Shown here: positions 1 through 12,345 of the stretch, one piece after another
Numbering within the stretch: position 1 is the first letter of the stretch
How the letters are laid out: each line of letters starts with the position of its first letter
Source of the DNA: Amborella trichopoda
Taxonomy: Eukaryota > Streptophyta > Magnoliopsida > Amborellales > Amborellaceae
Direction: 5' to 3'
DNA length: 64,000 bases
NCBI RefSeq assembly: GCF_000471905.2
Contig: NW_006495906.1
Location: 2,774,268 to 2,838,267 of the forward strand
The notes under the pieces: generated by a model
What the model saw: the letters and a program-made list of their open reading frames with translations, nothing else
What the model was told of the DNA's origin: nothing
Database searches by the model: none
Translations under genes and position numbers: made by a program

Positions 1-194
1 CTAAAGGACGCTGCCAACTGCAAGCAGCAGGAGGCAAAAGCGGAGAAAGGAAAAAAAGTAAAGGCAAAGCAAAAGTTAATTCAAAGCAAAAGTTTTTTAA
101 TACAGTGATGGCCCTCAAGGACCATCATATTCAAACAGAACATCACCTATTTAAAAGCATATTTTCTTCCTTTTTTTTTTTTTTTTTTTTTTGA
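1..194. other. Unassigned sequence with poly-T tract
   Basis: A-rich sequence followed by a run of about 22 T near 171-192. It does not align convincingly with the U3 part of the related LTRs further right, so it may be either a diverged U3, an insertion with a tail, or flanking DNA. I see no gene in it. Confidence 0.4.
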
Positions 195-2540
195 AACTTT
201 AGGATTGTTACATCTTTGCATCCACTTTCAGTTGTAACGTGATTGTGATGGCATGCTTAGTATGTTTCAATGAAGAAACAAAAGAAAAGCATCGAAGATC
301 GAGCACACTATCGATGCAAAGTTTTTAAGATTCATCCAAAATTTAAGTCACATGATCATGGCTCAAAAGCATGATTCAGGCTCGAACTTTGTATTAAATC
401 GATCGCCATGCCGAGCCCTACAAGAAAAAAATTTTATTTTGATCAAATGGGCATCAAAGAAACCCTGGATCAATCATGGAAGATCACACAAGTTCTCGGG
501 CTGTAGTAAGGATTGTTCTAAACTTCCACACATTGTTAGGTAGGGGCAAAACAGTCATTTTACACCCATTTTGGAATTTCTTTTAATTCAATTAAATTAT
601 AATTATCTTCAATTTTAGGTAGTTTTTGGGTGTCCACCCATGTTTGGGCCCAATTTTATATAAACATGCAAAGATTCATTGTAAAACTGGCTTCGGTTCA
701 TTCTTCAATATTCAATAAAGACTTCAATTTTGGCTTGAGTTTGTGGGGGCGTCTTGGAGAGTAAGAGAGAAGAGAGAAGAAAAGGGTTGATATCCCTTGG
801 TAAGGTAACTTTCTCTCTCCTCTTTCTCTTTGCCTCTCCGCTTTCTCTTTCTCTCCTTCCCCTCTTTCTCTCTCTTCATTCTCTTTCTATCTCCTCCCCT
901 CTTTTTCTCTCCTCCCCACATTTTTTCTCTTCTTCTCATCTCTATCTCTTTTTCTCTCTCTTCTTCTCATCTATATCTCTCTCTCCTTCTCATCTCTATC
1001 TCTCTCTTCTCATCTTTATCTATCTTTCTCTCTCCTCTCTCCCTAACGTAGTCAGGATGCTCGATGCCACCTGTATCCTTCTCTCTCCTCTCTTCCTAAT
1101 GCAGCCAGTGCAGCTTAGCATCACCTATGTCCTCTCTCTCCTCTTCTTAACATAGTCGGTGATGCTTAGCGCCGTCTGTGTCCTCTCTTCTTTGTTTAAC
1201 ATAGTCGGCGATGCTTAGCGTTGTCTGTGTCTTCTCTCTCTTATTTGTCTAACACAACCGGTGATGCGCAGCACCACCTATATCCTTCTCCCTCCTCTCT
1301 TCTTAACGCAGCCAGCGAAGCTCAGTGCCGCATGTGTCCTCTCTCTCTCTCTCTTCTTAACACAGCCGACGATGCTTAGCTCCGTCTGTGTTCTCTCTCT
1401 CTTCTTTGTCTAACATAGACGGTGACGCTTAGCGCTGCCTCTGTCTTATATCTCCTCTTCTTCTAACACAGCCGATGATGATTAGCGTCGTCTGTGTCAT
1501 CTTTTTCTTCTTTGTTTGACACAGCCGGTGAAGCTCAGCACTGTCTGCATCTTATCATGCCTCTTCCCCCGCCACAACCGGTGAAGGTCAAGCGTCGTTT
1601 GTGTTTCCTTCTTTCTCTCTCTTTTGTCACATTGGCAGGAGAAAATTGTTGCATGTGCCTTCACCTTCTTCTCCATACTCGTCATAGTCGGCAAAGACAT
1701 ATCGCAGACTAAGATTTCTTTCTCCTCCTCTTGTTGCCGTCTGTATCTTTACTCCTTCCTTCTCTCTTCTATCATGCTTTTCCCCTTCTATCTTTCTCTT
1801 TCTCTTCCTTTTTTTTTTTTTTCTGTTCTCTTATTCTTCTCTTACCCTATTCCTTATTCTTTCTCTATGATCTTCATTCTTTCTGTTATTCTTTCGTTTG
1901 ATTAAGAGGGGTTGAGATTAGCCTTCCATGATAGTCTTGTTGTCTAGCCATAATATTAATGTGCCAGAATTACTGGGCCCACTTTGCCACGACAGATTAA
2001 CCATCATGTCTAGTTAGTCAGTATCGGTATTGACATCTAGTAGCCAGTCTGAGTTACCGAGCCCGTTTTACTACCACGTCAGGCCAATTATCTACTAGCC
2101 TAGTCATTGTGTTGATCCCCCTACCTGAACAAATTCTTCTCTCCCCCATCTTCCTTCTCTCATTATTCTCTTCTTCTTATTGAATATACACGCTTGTGTA
2201 CGTTCACTCGAAGGCAAGGTGAGGTCTGTTGACCCATCTGTCTTATAATATTTGCCATATATGTTTGATTGCAAAAAAACATGAGAATACAAGCTAAGGG
2301 AGGCAATTTCGAACCAGTTTTACAACTGGGGGCTTCTTCGTGATCTAAGAGGGCACCCACGCAAGCCAGCCTGAGTACGTCCCGAACCCACCTTAAATTC
2401 CTCTCTCATCGGTTGATAATACTTGCCTTAATCTCGAACGACGTTTCTGAGAGAGCAATCTCAAAGTATCGGGTCTCCCTGAAACCCGAGACGCATGCAG
2501 CCCGATCATTCTGATCTGGAGGGCGAGATCGAGACACCTA
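195..2540 (+). repeat. 5' LTR of old Tat-lineage Ty3/gypsy element (element A)
   Basis: From about position 230 this aligns, in the opposite orientation, with the LTRs at 20626-23447 and 36098-38950: the same order of the ATCGATCGCCATGCCGAGCC block (near 397-416), a conserved stretch before a TATA box, a pyrimidine-rich leader and a terminal ACACCTA. It ends just before a primer-binding-like site. The right edge is good to a few bases; the left edge is uncertain because U3 has diverged or lies partly outside the window. It contains a long CT-rich leader (about 800-1160) and degenerate repeats around TTAGCGCCGTCTGTGTCCTC (about 1060-1640). Confidence 0.75.
654..664 (+). promoter_or_regulatory. 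LTR TATA box (element A)
   Basis: TTTTATATAAA lies at the place that corresponds to the TATA box of the two minus-strand LTRs. An AATAAA at about 712 follows roughly 50 bases later, which would place a short R region between them. The role is inferred from position and conservation. Confidence 0.55.
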
Positions 2541-2546
2541 CCCAGC

Positions 2547-2566
2547 TTGACGACTCCACTGGGGAC
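2547..2566 (+). other. Primer-binding-like site of element A
   Basis: TTGACGACTCCACTGGGGAC follows the LTR end after about six bases. The same site in element B reads TTGGCGACTCTACTGGGGAC. A TGGCGACTCYRCTGGGGA-type site after the 5' LTR is what I recall for Tat/Ogre-type elements, attributed to tRNA-Arg priming; I could not check it against a tRNA set. Confidence 0.6.
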
Positions 2567-2956
2567 ATACTACCCCTTAGTCAGATCGTACTTGTTTGGC
2601 TAAGTTTCTCTTTTTATTTTCTATGTCTACACTTATTGCTGCTAGGTTCTGTAACCCATTCATCTTAATCGGAGATTTTCTTATCCCCACATTCATGAGT
2701 GTCCCTAGGGAACAAGTTCCTCTAACTTCATTCCCAACCCTTTTTTTGAGCAAAGACCTCAGGTTTAGCTCCTTGGTCTTAACCTGGATTAGAGTGAGGA
2801 GCCTCTACCAAGGCGCATTGCATTGGCAACACATTTATTGCCACACACAGCATCCACCTTGCCACCAGCAAGCCACTTGTCATTCATATTGCTGAGGTAC
2901 GCTGGAAGGCTGCCCCGTCCCTCTCTGCAAAAGACAAATAAGTTGTCATTGCTCCT

Positions 2957-5592
2957 GTGGGTCACCACAAGGCTACCCCCCACATTCTTGCACCACCACG
3001 AGTCTATATCCCTAGAGGCTCAACACATCAACGCGGAGACCCTACGGCCTCCACCCCTCGCACACAACATAAGGCTCGCGAGTCACCCACTCGAGTCACA
3101 CCTCGGGGCAACCCTTACATTACCTCGAGTCAGTGGCCAGGATCAGACCTCCCAAGGCCAAGTCCTGCATATGCTGCTCATATGCATCCCACTGCTCGGG
3201 GCAACGCCATCAGTGCGTCAACCCGAGTACGCAGGAGACGATCTTCTCATCCTCCTACTCAGCACACACAAGCACACCCTGTAAGGGGCAGGCCTCCACC
3301 TGTTCTCTTACAGCCACTTGCTCATAGTTCTCGGCCTCCTAAGGCAAGACCATTTGCTCGAGCCCGGGCTGACCCCCAGGTCACTCGTGAGTCTTCTTCA
3401 AGGTGCACACATGCGTTGCCGTTTCAAATAGCCCCTCGCCCTCGACTCAGGCGTTCTCATGGGTCAACCATGCTCTTGCCTTCTCCTCCTTCTTCGAGCA
3501 AGCACCTTTTGCCATAGTACTTGAAGACCTTCCCCAAGAGCACTATCCTAAACCAACCTCGTCACTTCAGTCGCGTCTCCAGAGCTCACAAGAGAGCTCG
3601 GGGCAAAGACCTTATAGAAGATCAAGTCCTTCATCCTCCCAGGCCCAACATGACTCCAGTCCCTAGCCCTCATCCTTTGTCGCACTTGATGGAGACAGTT
3701 CTCTCTTGTGCAAGAAGAGCTGACCAACCGCAGGCCTGATCACAATTTTGGCGTGAGGCCCATCAAAACCTCAAAGCTAAATGCGATAGGGGTTTGCGAA
3801 TTCTCACCAAGCAAGTGACCAAGGCGGTCGGGGTAACTAGCTCTGAGGACCCTCTTTGCCTGAACCCCTTCTACCCTCTTCAGATGACGAAGCTTGAAGA
3901 AAAGCTCCATGAGCCCTGCACTGTGGTTAGCGTCATAGAAGACGACCCAGCCCCTTAGCAGCCACGGTCCCAAGACCATCGAGAACCGTTCCTCACGCGA
4001 TCGTCATACAAAAGTTGAGTTCAGTCAGGGCATGTTGGCCCCCTACTGACCTATCTATCACATGCGACCTGTCAAGTTCGCAAGCCCTCAACCGTAACTA
4101 AGGCTGACCTCCCTGGAGAAATAGTCAGTGTGATGGTTATAGACGAACCTGACTTGCAAGAAGATGGCATGAACAATTTTAAAGATATGGTGCGTGCAAG
4201 GACGGAGAAGATTGATCTCATAGAGGCCGCGTGGCAATTAGCTAACCATGAGGTCAATTCCCACTACTCAGATGGTGCACCTCCAAGGCAGTCCCTTCCC
4301 TCTGCCTCACATGATAATTTTGTTCCTCACCCCGTCTCGCAAGCAGACATTGATGCTATGGTAACCCATAGCTTAAAGAACAGACAAATTTTGGGGATAC
4401 AGGGTACAACACCTTATCAAAGGTCGTACCCTTCATACATTGACAATGTCTCGTTTCCCTTAGAGGACAAGAAAGGGAAGTTTCCCCTATTCAATGGAAC
4501 CACATCCCCAAATCAGCATATCGTCCACTTCCAAGCAGCATGTCGAGAAACAATGACCGTTTGGAGACTCCTTCTCTGTCAGTTGTTGAAACCCTTAACG
4601 GGCCAATTTTTTAGTGGTATGCTCGACGTCCCCCAAAATTTGTTCATACTTGGGAGGAAATGGAGAAGTTGTTCCACCAGTGTTTCTATGAGGTCAAGAG
4701 AGAAGTTCAAACCATCGAGCTTCTCACCCTGACTCAAGACCTCGATGAGCCCGTGGGCCAGTTCATATCAAGATGGAGAAATTTAGCTGCTCGTCGTCCC
4801 AATCCCATGCTTGAGAAGGAAGCAGTCCAAACTTATGTGCGGAACATGCGATCTGAAATTGCTCTACATGTCGAGGCCTCTAATCCGACTTCCATGTCAA
4901 TGTTGATTTCTAAATCAGTCCGCATAGAAAGTCTATCAGGCCACCATGGTGGGTCACGACAACTGCCTGCAAGCTCGGGGAACAACTGGGGCAATGGCAG
5001 CACTCGGACTAACACCCAGGGTAGCCAACAAATAGGAGTGATCAGTGCAGTCGTCCCGGTCACTGACCCAAAGAAGGCTCTCTCCCAAACTTTGGACCTC
5101 TCCAAAGGGGTGAGCACAATAAAGATAACTCCTCAGACATGCAAGCAACAACAAGCGTACAACGAAGTACCCCCGCTGGCAAATCTTAATCGGGATGATT
5201 ATTTCACCAAGCATAGGAACAAGGTCTACCCCTTAGAGAAGGAATGGGTCCCTTTACTGTTCCGGTTATTATTGGAACAGAATATGATCGAGCTTCCAGA
5301 ATCCATGTTCCCTGAGCAAGCTGGACTCAATTCTCTGGCAAATTATTGTGCTTATCATCGAAGGATCAATCATCCTACAGATGACTGCTTCACGCTAAAA
5401 GATATCATTGAGGCCCTAATTCAGAAGGGTCAGATAAAGCTTGAGAACTTAAAAAAGGCATTTGGGGCTGCAGAAGCCTCCCATGCAGTAACCATCCAAA
5501 AGGAAGATAAAGCCCCTGGTATCCTTCACGCTTTCTTTGTTATAATGCTTCAGGAAGGTCTAATCCCACCGAAACAGGCAAGCCAACCATGA
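2957..5592 (+). pseudogene. gag pseudogene of element A
   Basis: The start is uncertain: a proline- and arginine-rich N-terminal part (2957-3517) matches the opposite-strand copy at 35231-35521. The capsid-like part begins around 4130 (MMVIDEPD...), contains the PLFNGT/HFQAACRET segment typical of retrotransposon gag, then shifts frame near 4583 and meets a TAG near 4611 where element B has CAG. It resumes in another frame from 4660 (EEMEKLFHQCF...) to 5592. A C-x2-H-x4-H-x4-C knuckle (CAYHRRINHPTDDC) lies near 5349-5390. Gag would package element RNA. It cannot be translated as one protein. Confidence 0.8.
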
Positions 5593-6032
5593 CGCCTTGC
5601 TCAGAGGACTGAGGACCGTTGGTGCCCGTATCACCAAGTATGGGGCCACCTGTGGGAATGCACAATTTTCCGTGATATATTCACAAAGAAAATACGAGAA
5701 TGCCAAGAGTTTTACAATTTGCAGTAAGTGATCCCGAAACCACTACTCCACCGGTGCAAGAGGATCTCCCAACACAATACCTTCCTAATAATGATTCAGA
5801 CTCTGCTGAACCCTCAACTTCTCAACCATGGATAGTCCACCATGGGCGAAATAAACTCAAGTCCTTAAGATGAGAATTAGTCCGTCAAGATAGGGTTGTT
5901 CACAAGCCCAGTGAGACAAATTAAACACCACCTCAGAAAACCAGAAGGAGACGAGCACCAAGAGCTACTCGCCGAAGAAACAAGACTACTCAACCTCCAG
6001 TAGAGCAGGAATTTCTCAGACCACTTCCCCTA
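5593..6032 (+). pseudogene. gag-pol linker with second knuckle, element A
   Basis: Just after the gag stop, another frame carries CPYHQVWGHLWEC (about 5620-5660), a second C-x2-H-x4-H-type knuckle followed by a charged segment. Element B carries the same CPYHQVWGH block at the matching place (about 32790-32830, minus). The stretch then runs through stops into the pol reading frame. I did not recognise an intact aspartic protease active site here. Confidence 0.5.
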
Positions 6033-9000
6033 TTGCCAACCTTACTGGACTTCATCCTTGGCAGGATCCTTCTTCCTTCTCCATCCCATCAAGAAGACAT
6101 CCCTGAGTCATCTTCTCCTCAGAGCACGTCTAATGAGGGCGACAACGTTAAAAGCACTCTCCAATGGTTTAAGCAAGGGAAAGACCTAAAAGACCAGCTA
6201 CACACGTCCAACTCCGGAGATGGCATAAAAAGCTGCCCAGATCGATCTGATGAGGGGAACGACCTTAAAATTCCCTCACTTTCTAACCCTTCTCCTTCTT
6301 CTTCTTCTTCTGCTTCTCATCCTTCCTCTTTTATGTCTCATGCAGGTACAACCTTGAAATGTCCAGACTTCGAAGCTCTTAACAAAGAATTTGAAGGAAT
6401 CAACATAAGCAGAACGCAATGGAAGCGATTGAAAAAGACCCTGGCTCAGGCAGCCGGATTCTTAACAGTTGCTGATGCCTTGATAGCTAAAGCCAAAGCA
6501 GAGCCATCTTCTTCAAATAAGCATAAAAAGACAAAGTCGAAAAAAAACCTCAGTGGCCCCCCAAACCTGACTTCGAGCAAAGACTAAGAGAATCAAGAGG
6601 GCAAAGCTTCTACTCTCAGGAAGCTTACCACATGGTACAAGTTTATGAAGTACCATCCAGCATGGGGAAAATGCTGCAGTTACCCTTACAACCGTGTGAT
6701 TCGTACGAGGACACTTGTCGCCCTATAATCGTTGAATCTCAAATGCCCTGCAAACTCCAAGTCGAACTCCTGCAGCCTGAGATGCAGTCCATGTTTACGG
6801 AAGATCCTGATGTTCCTCAATTTGGTAAAGGTACAGAAACTATGTTCTACCCTGGAGCTCTATCGGAGGAGGAGATGTTAGGGTCATGGGCCTTTGCACT
6901 TGAGGTCGATCAAAAGACCTCTGAAAACAACAATGAAGAGTTACAAGAGGCTCTAAAAGAATGGGAAGAAGGCAATCAACCTACTGCTGACAAACTCAAA
7001 AAAATAAATCTCGGGGATGAAGCCGACCCTAGGCCTACTTTCATCTTAAAAAATGTCTCCAAAAGAAAAAGAAAATTTCACTACTTTCTTACGAGAAAAC
7101 TGATATGTCTTTGCTTGGCATTACCATGAGATGCATGGTTTAGACCCTCAAGTCGTCGTTCACCATCTCGACATCAATTTGATTGTCAAAATTGTTAAGA
7201 AGAAGTCAAGGATGTTCAGGTCTGACCTTGAAATGCAGATAGGCGTCAAAGTTACCAAACTCAGACAAGCAGGCTTCATTCATGAAGTCAAGTACCCGAA
7301 ATGGCTAGTAAATGTTGTTCCAGTCAATAAGAAGGATGGCCAAATCAAGATTTGCATTGATTTATGCAGCCTCAATACTGCCTGTCCCAAAGATGACTTC
7401 CCGTTACCATTCACTGAGATGCTCATCTACTCTACGGCCCACTGCCGGATCTTCTCCTTCATTGATGGATAATCCGATTATAATCAGATACGAATGATGC
7501 CTGAAGATGAGGAAGCCACTATGTTCTTGACTCCAAAAGGGGTCTTCTGTTAAACAATAATGCCTTTTGGATTAAAGAATACTGGTGCCACATACCAGAG
7601 AGCAATGATGACCATCTTCAAAGATATGATGCACAAGGAGGTGGAGTGTTATGTAGATGACTTGGTGGTAAAATATGAGGAGAAAGACGCTCACATGAGA
7701 GACCTTGAAAAGGTATTCGAGCGACTACGTCTTCATCAACTTAAAATGAACCCATTGAAATGCGCTTTTGGTGTGTGTACGTGAAAGTTTTTGGGGTTCA
7801 TTGTCAGACAACGAGGGCTTGAAGTTGAGCCAATCAAGATTAAGGCGATCCAAGAAATGTTGTCACCAACTACACTGCGAGAACTGCCTTCTCTTCAAGG
7901 ACAGCTAGCATACATCCGCAGGTTCATCTCAAATCTCTCAGGTCACTGGAAACCCTTTACACACCTGTTAAAGGAGGATACTCCATTCATTTGGGATGAA
8001 GCATGTCAAGCAGCCCTTGATGACATCAAGTAGTATTTGTTCAATCCTCCAGTACTTTCTACACTAGTGTTGGAAAAACCTCTCATCCTATACGTGACTG
8101 CTCTAGATGAGTCACTCGGAGCTTTGTTAGCACAAAACAATGACTAGGGAAAAAAAACGACTCTTTATTATCTCAACCACAGGATGCAAGTGGCCGAGAA
8201 GAATTATCCCCCAATAGAGAAGATGTGCTTGGCCCTAATCTTCACAGTACAAAAACTCTGCCATTACTTGCTTGGTCATGAAGTGAAACTCATATCAAAA
8301 GCAGATTTTGTAAAGTTTCTCATGACACGCCCCTGCTTGTCAGGGTGCCTTTCTAAATGGGCATTACTGATGATGGAATTCAATATCACGTATGTCGTAC
8401 AAAAGGGCATCAAGGGCCAGGCCTTGGCTGATTTTCTTGCAGTGCACCCCATACCAGTAGAATCTCCATTGTTGAGCGACCTCCCTGACAAAGAAGTGTT
8501 CTGTGCTGACCTTGCTCATGCGTGGGAATTGTACTTTGACAGAGCCTTCCAATCAGATCGAGGTTGCACCGGAGTATTCTTGACTCCGAAAGGAGGAATG
8601 TTGCCACTTTCTTGCTCTCTCGCTCAGGCTAGTTCTCATAATGAGGCAGAATCTCAAGCCCTTATAATCGGGTTGGAGATAGCTTTCGACATCGACTTGG
8701 AGCAGCTCAAGATCTATAGTGACTCTGAGCTGGTTATCCGATAGCTCAAAGGGATCTATGACGTGAGGAAAGACACTATCAAGCCGTATCTATATGGCCC
8801 AGTTTGAGGACGTATCCTTGAGTCACATCCCCAGGAGGCTAAACTCGCAGGCTGATGCACTTGCAAAACTCGGGGCTACAATTCAATTATCGTCATCAAG
8901 ACCCACGCTTGTCTGAGTAGCAGAATGGAGACAAATTGAACTAAGAACCAAGGTAGATGCAGATGATGAGAGAAATATCTTCCTCGAGTGGCGTCCTCAT

Positions 9001-10392
9001 CCATTCAGAGCACTTGTATGAACTAAAGAAGTAATCAAGACTGAACATGAAATGGCACGGAGTCAAGGAGCTAAGGTTCAAAACCAGCAACCGGAGTTCT
9101 TCGACCCAATATGCACGAAAATTGAATAGGTAGAAGATTGGAGAGAGCCCATCACTAGTTTTCTAAAACATGGTAGACTCTCAAAAGATAGTGCCGAGCA
9201 CAACAGTGTACATCGAATGTCTATCAAGTATACTCTCCTTGAAGGAGATGCTCTCTTCAGACGGTCTTTTGATGGTATTATTCTTAGATGTGTGGACGTG
9301 CAAGAAGCAAATAAGGTGTTAGAAGAGGTACACTCAAGCATTTGGGGACTACATCAGTACAGTCCTAAGCTCTATGAACAGATACGCAGATTGGCGTATT
9401 ATTGGCCTTCCATGATCGCTGATTCCTTAAACTATGCTAAAACGTTCCAGGTATGCGAAATGCATTCAAGCCTTGTTCATCAACCTCTAGAGCCCTTACA
9501 CCCTACAGTGGCGTAATGGACCTTCTCACAATGGGGTATGGACATTGTAGGGCCTATTAACCCTCCTTCGACGATGGGTCATGTCTTTATTCTAGCTGCA
9601 ACAGATTATTTCTCTAAGTGATATGAGGCGGTCCCCCTTAAGCAAGTTTATGGGACAATAGTGGCCAACTTCGTCCAACATCACATTATATATCGGTTTT
9701 GGGTACCTGACCGAATTATCTAGAACAATGGCCCCCAATTTCGAAGTCATCATATTGATCGTCTGGTTAACCAGTTTGGTTTTGAATGGAGATACTCAAC
9801 TATGTACCACCCTCAAGCGAATGGCCTGGTTGAGGCCTTCAATAAGACTCTGTGCAACGTTTTACGAAAATCGGTATTAAAGACGAAGAAGAACTGGCAC
9901 GAGAAGCTTCCCGAAGCACTATGGGCTTATCATACTATTACATGAAATGCTATTGATTCCACTCCTTACTCTTTGGTCCATGGGGGTGAAGTAGTTTTAC
10001 CTCTCAAAATTCAAATCCCTTCATTACGTGTCGTTGTACATCAAGGACTAACCGAAGATGAGAGAGTCAAACTTTGATATCAAGAATTGGATGCACTCGA
10101 TGGAAAGAGGTTAGATGCTTAACAGAACCTCGAACTCAACCAAGGGAGAATGAAGAGGGCTTTTGACAAGTCAATCAAAGTCTGCTCGTTCGCCCTTAGG
10201 GATCTAGTTCTAGCCGTTAAGAGGCCAATAGTTATGCATGGCCGGCGTAAAAGAAAGTGTGAACCCAACTAGGAACGTCCCTTTATAGTAAAAAAGGTCA
10301 CGCCAAATGGAGCTTACATACTATCACATCCTGATGAAGAGGAGGCAATACCCCCTATCAATGGGCGATACCTAAAGAAATACTATCCATGA
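6033..10392 (+). pseudogene. pol pseudogene of element A (RT, RNase H, second RNase H, integrase)
   Basis: Order of parts: a Ser/Pro-rich linker (6033-7129); reverse transcriptase (7131-8033) with an intact VDD catalytic box in CYVDDLVVK (about 7648-7674); classic RNase H (about 8080-8420); a second, archaeal-type RNase H (about 8520-8890) with YFDRA, NEAE and SDSEL keeping its acidic residues; and integrase (about 9200-10392) with a CxxC in its N-terminal zinc region. The second integrase aspartate sits in a spot changed to NNGPQ next to a stop, while the glutamate in NGLVEAFNK remains. Stops at about 7470, 7552, 7784, 8033, 8144, 8744, 9620 and 9721, among others, and frameshifts rule out function. 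Confidence 0.85.
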
Positions 10393-12345
10393 TGCATATT
10401 CAAGAAAAGCAATGCAAAGCAATCAAGACAGTCCAAACAAAGTTTAAACTATTTTTATTGCATTAAAAAGGAGTTACAAGTTATAAGCCAAAAAAAGCCC
10501 ATTATTTGGGAGGTTACAAGTCTCTTGCATCTGAGGATAAGAGGATGGTCACAAATCCAAACCCATAGTGTTGCTCTTGCACCTGAGGATAAGAGGACAA
10601 TTACAAGACTAAAAGAATTACTCTCCTAGAAGAAGCAAACCCACGAAAGAATTGCTCTCCTAGAAGAAGCAACCCAAAGAATCACCCTCATCATGAAGAA
10701 GAAGCAAAACCACTTGGAGAGTCAGCTTCAGTTCATCTGACGAATATATCAAACATACAAAGCGAACTTCTCTGGCAAGGAACTAGGCTATAATGGAGAG
10801 CATACCCTATTCACAGTGGATGACCTTCCACAGAACAACATGGACTTCACTGTTGTGCTGGAGGACTTGGTTTCCAACAGGCATCATAAGCCAAGCCCTA
10901 CCGCCCGTCAGCACCCTTTCCCTTCCCAAGTCAGTGCCATGCTTGATAATCACCGCACATGGCTCACTGTTGTGCACGACAGTTCCCACATGCGACTCAT
11001 TGCCACACGTGAACAACACCATGTGCACCATGACGCTGACCATGCACTGATAAGTGTCGTTTGAGGTCAGCGCCGGCTGTGTCTCCAAAGGCTAGCACCA
11101 GTTGTGCTGCTAACTCCCAGTGTCGGTTGCCTTTCTCGAGGACCAGCGCCTACTGTGTTTTTAAGAGGTCAGCGCCGGGTGTGTTTTTAATGCCCATCGC
11201 CAGTCACGTACTTAAAGGCTAGAGTTGGCTATCTTCCTTGGGCCCTGCGCCGGCTTCATCTCCAGAGTCAGCGTCAGTCGTGTTTTAAGGCCTCCTGCAG
11301 CCATGCCTATTCACCTCCTGGTCGCTTTTTGTTTTCCATGCGTCTCCTCGATTTCTGAGACCCCTCGTTTTCTGGCCAAAGTCCCTTCACCTCCCTAACA
11401 GTCGCACGATTTCTAAGGGCAACCGTCCACCTCCTCATTGGACACACGTCCTCACATGTGTGGATGACAACCGTTAGCCTCCCTGATGGTTGCACACCTT
11501 CCAAATGAAACCGTCTAGCTTCAGCAACGGTTCGTCTGCCCCTGCCCTTCGGTTTCTCATCGAAACTCCCCTTCCACTGTCAGAAAACTTCTGCAACTTT
11601 CCCAAATTTACCGAGAAACCACGTGCACCTGTCAAAAAACTGCCAAGCAGCAGAAAAGCTTGGCCAACACTCTGCTCTAGCCTCCCGCCCTTTTCCTTGT
11701 CCCTGGAATTCCTGAAAGTTGACTGTAAGAATTTTGGTAGACTCCAGCAAACCCCTTCTTTTTCCCCCTACCTTTGCCGATAAAGTACCCTTCCCTTGCG
11801 AAAGGCCCTGTGCTCCCTGCCGATGCCCTCTTCTCGTAGCACGAACCTCCTCCCTGTGTGCTTTTGGCCAACTTTGCCGAAATCTCCTGTGTGAGCAACG
11901 AAGCCCACACTGGAGAAATCCCCTTCTCACTGTTTAAACTTTTTACCTTAAGTTTATTTACCTTCGGTGAGAAGCGGTGAAATGGGGTTTTACCCCTTTA
12001 TAAAGCCAACATTTTCCCCAAATGCCCCTAGTAAAATTGGGAATCCCAGCTGTGTCCTAGAAAGCCAAACGACGATGAGCCGGGTCAGGCTTTGACCTAG
12101 GGCCCGAGGCAAGTCTCATCGCCGCTTATAAAATCCTATCCCAATAGAGGCTAGGACCTGGTCAGGGCTCGAATACTAATCTACTCCCAGCACCGTTCGT
12201 GTTGTTAAAACTACCCAGCGTCGCCTATATCCCCAGTAATTTCAACGCCACCTACATTCTCAATGACTCAACGTTGATTGTGCTCAAGAGATAGCACGGG
12301 TTGTCCTCAGCGTCGGCTATGATCAAAAGATAGCAGGGGTTGTCC
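10393..12345 (+). repeat. 3' spacer of element A, truncated
   Basis: Non-coding sequence downstream of integrase, matching the much longer spacer of element B (for example the GGGGTTTTACCCC area near 11975-11995 against 26610-26640 on the other strand). It has short direct repeats (CTGAGGATAAGAGGA twice near 10531 and 10583; CTCTCCTAGAAGAAGCAA twice near 10621 and 10650) and degenerate GTCAGCGCCGGCTGTGT repeats (about 11040-11300). No 3' LTR follows: the sequence stops against a minus-strand gag-pro fragment at about 12345. Confidence 0.65.

Larger units (their letters stand above)
2567..10392 (+). mobile_element. Element A internal region, Tat-lineage Ty3/gypsy retrotransposon (decayed)
   Basis: Gag is followed by a pol with reverse transcriptase, RNase H, a second archaeal-type RNase H and integrase, in the order typical of the Tat lineage. 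It is homologous along its whole length to element B on the opposite strand (28304-36097). Numerous in-frame stops and several frameshifts break it, many of them G-to-A or C-to-T changes as expected for methylated repeats. It is more decayed than element B, so probably older. Confidence 0.85.

Noticed and set aside
754..1155. 133-codon open frame (+), Ser/Leu/Phe-rich
   Set aside because: Low-complexity translation of the CT-rich LTR leader; the opposite strand is equally open and the frame is not kept in the related LTRs.
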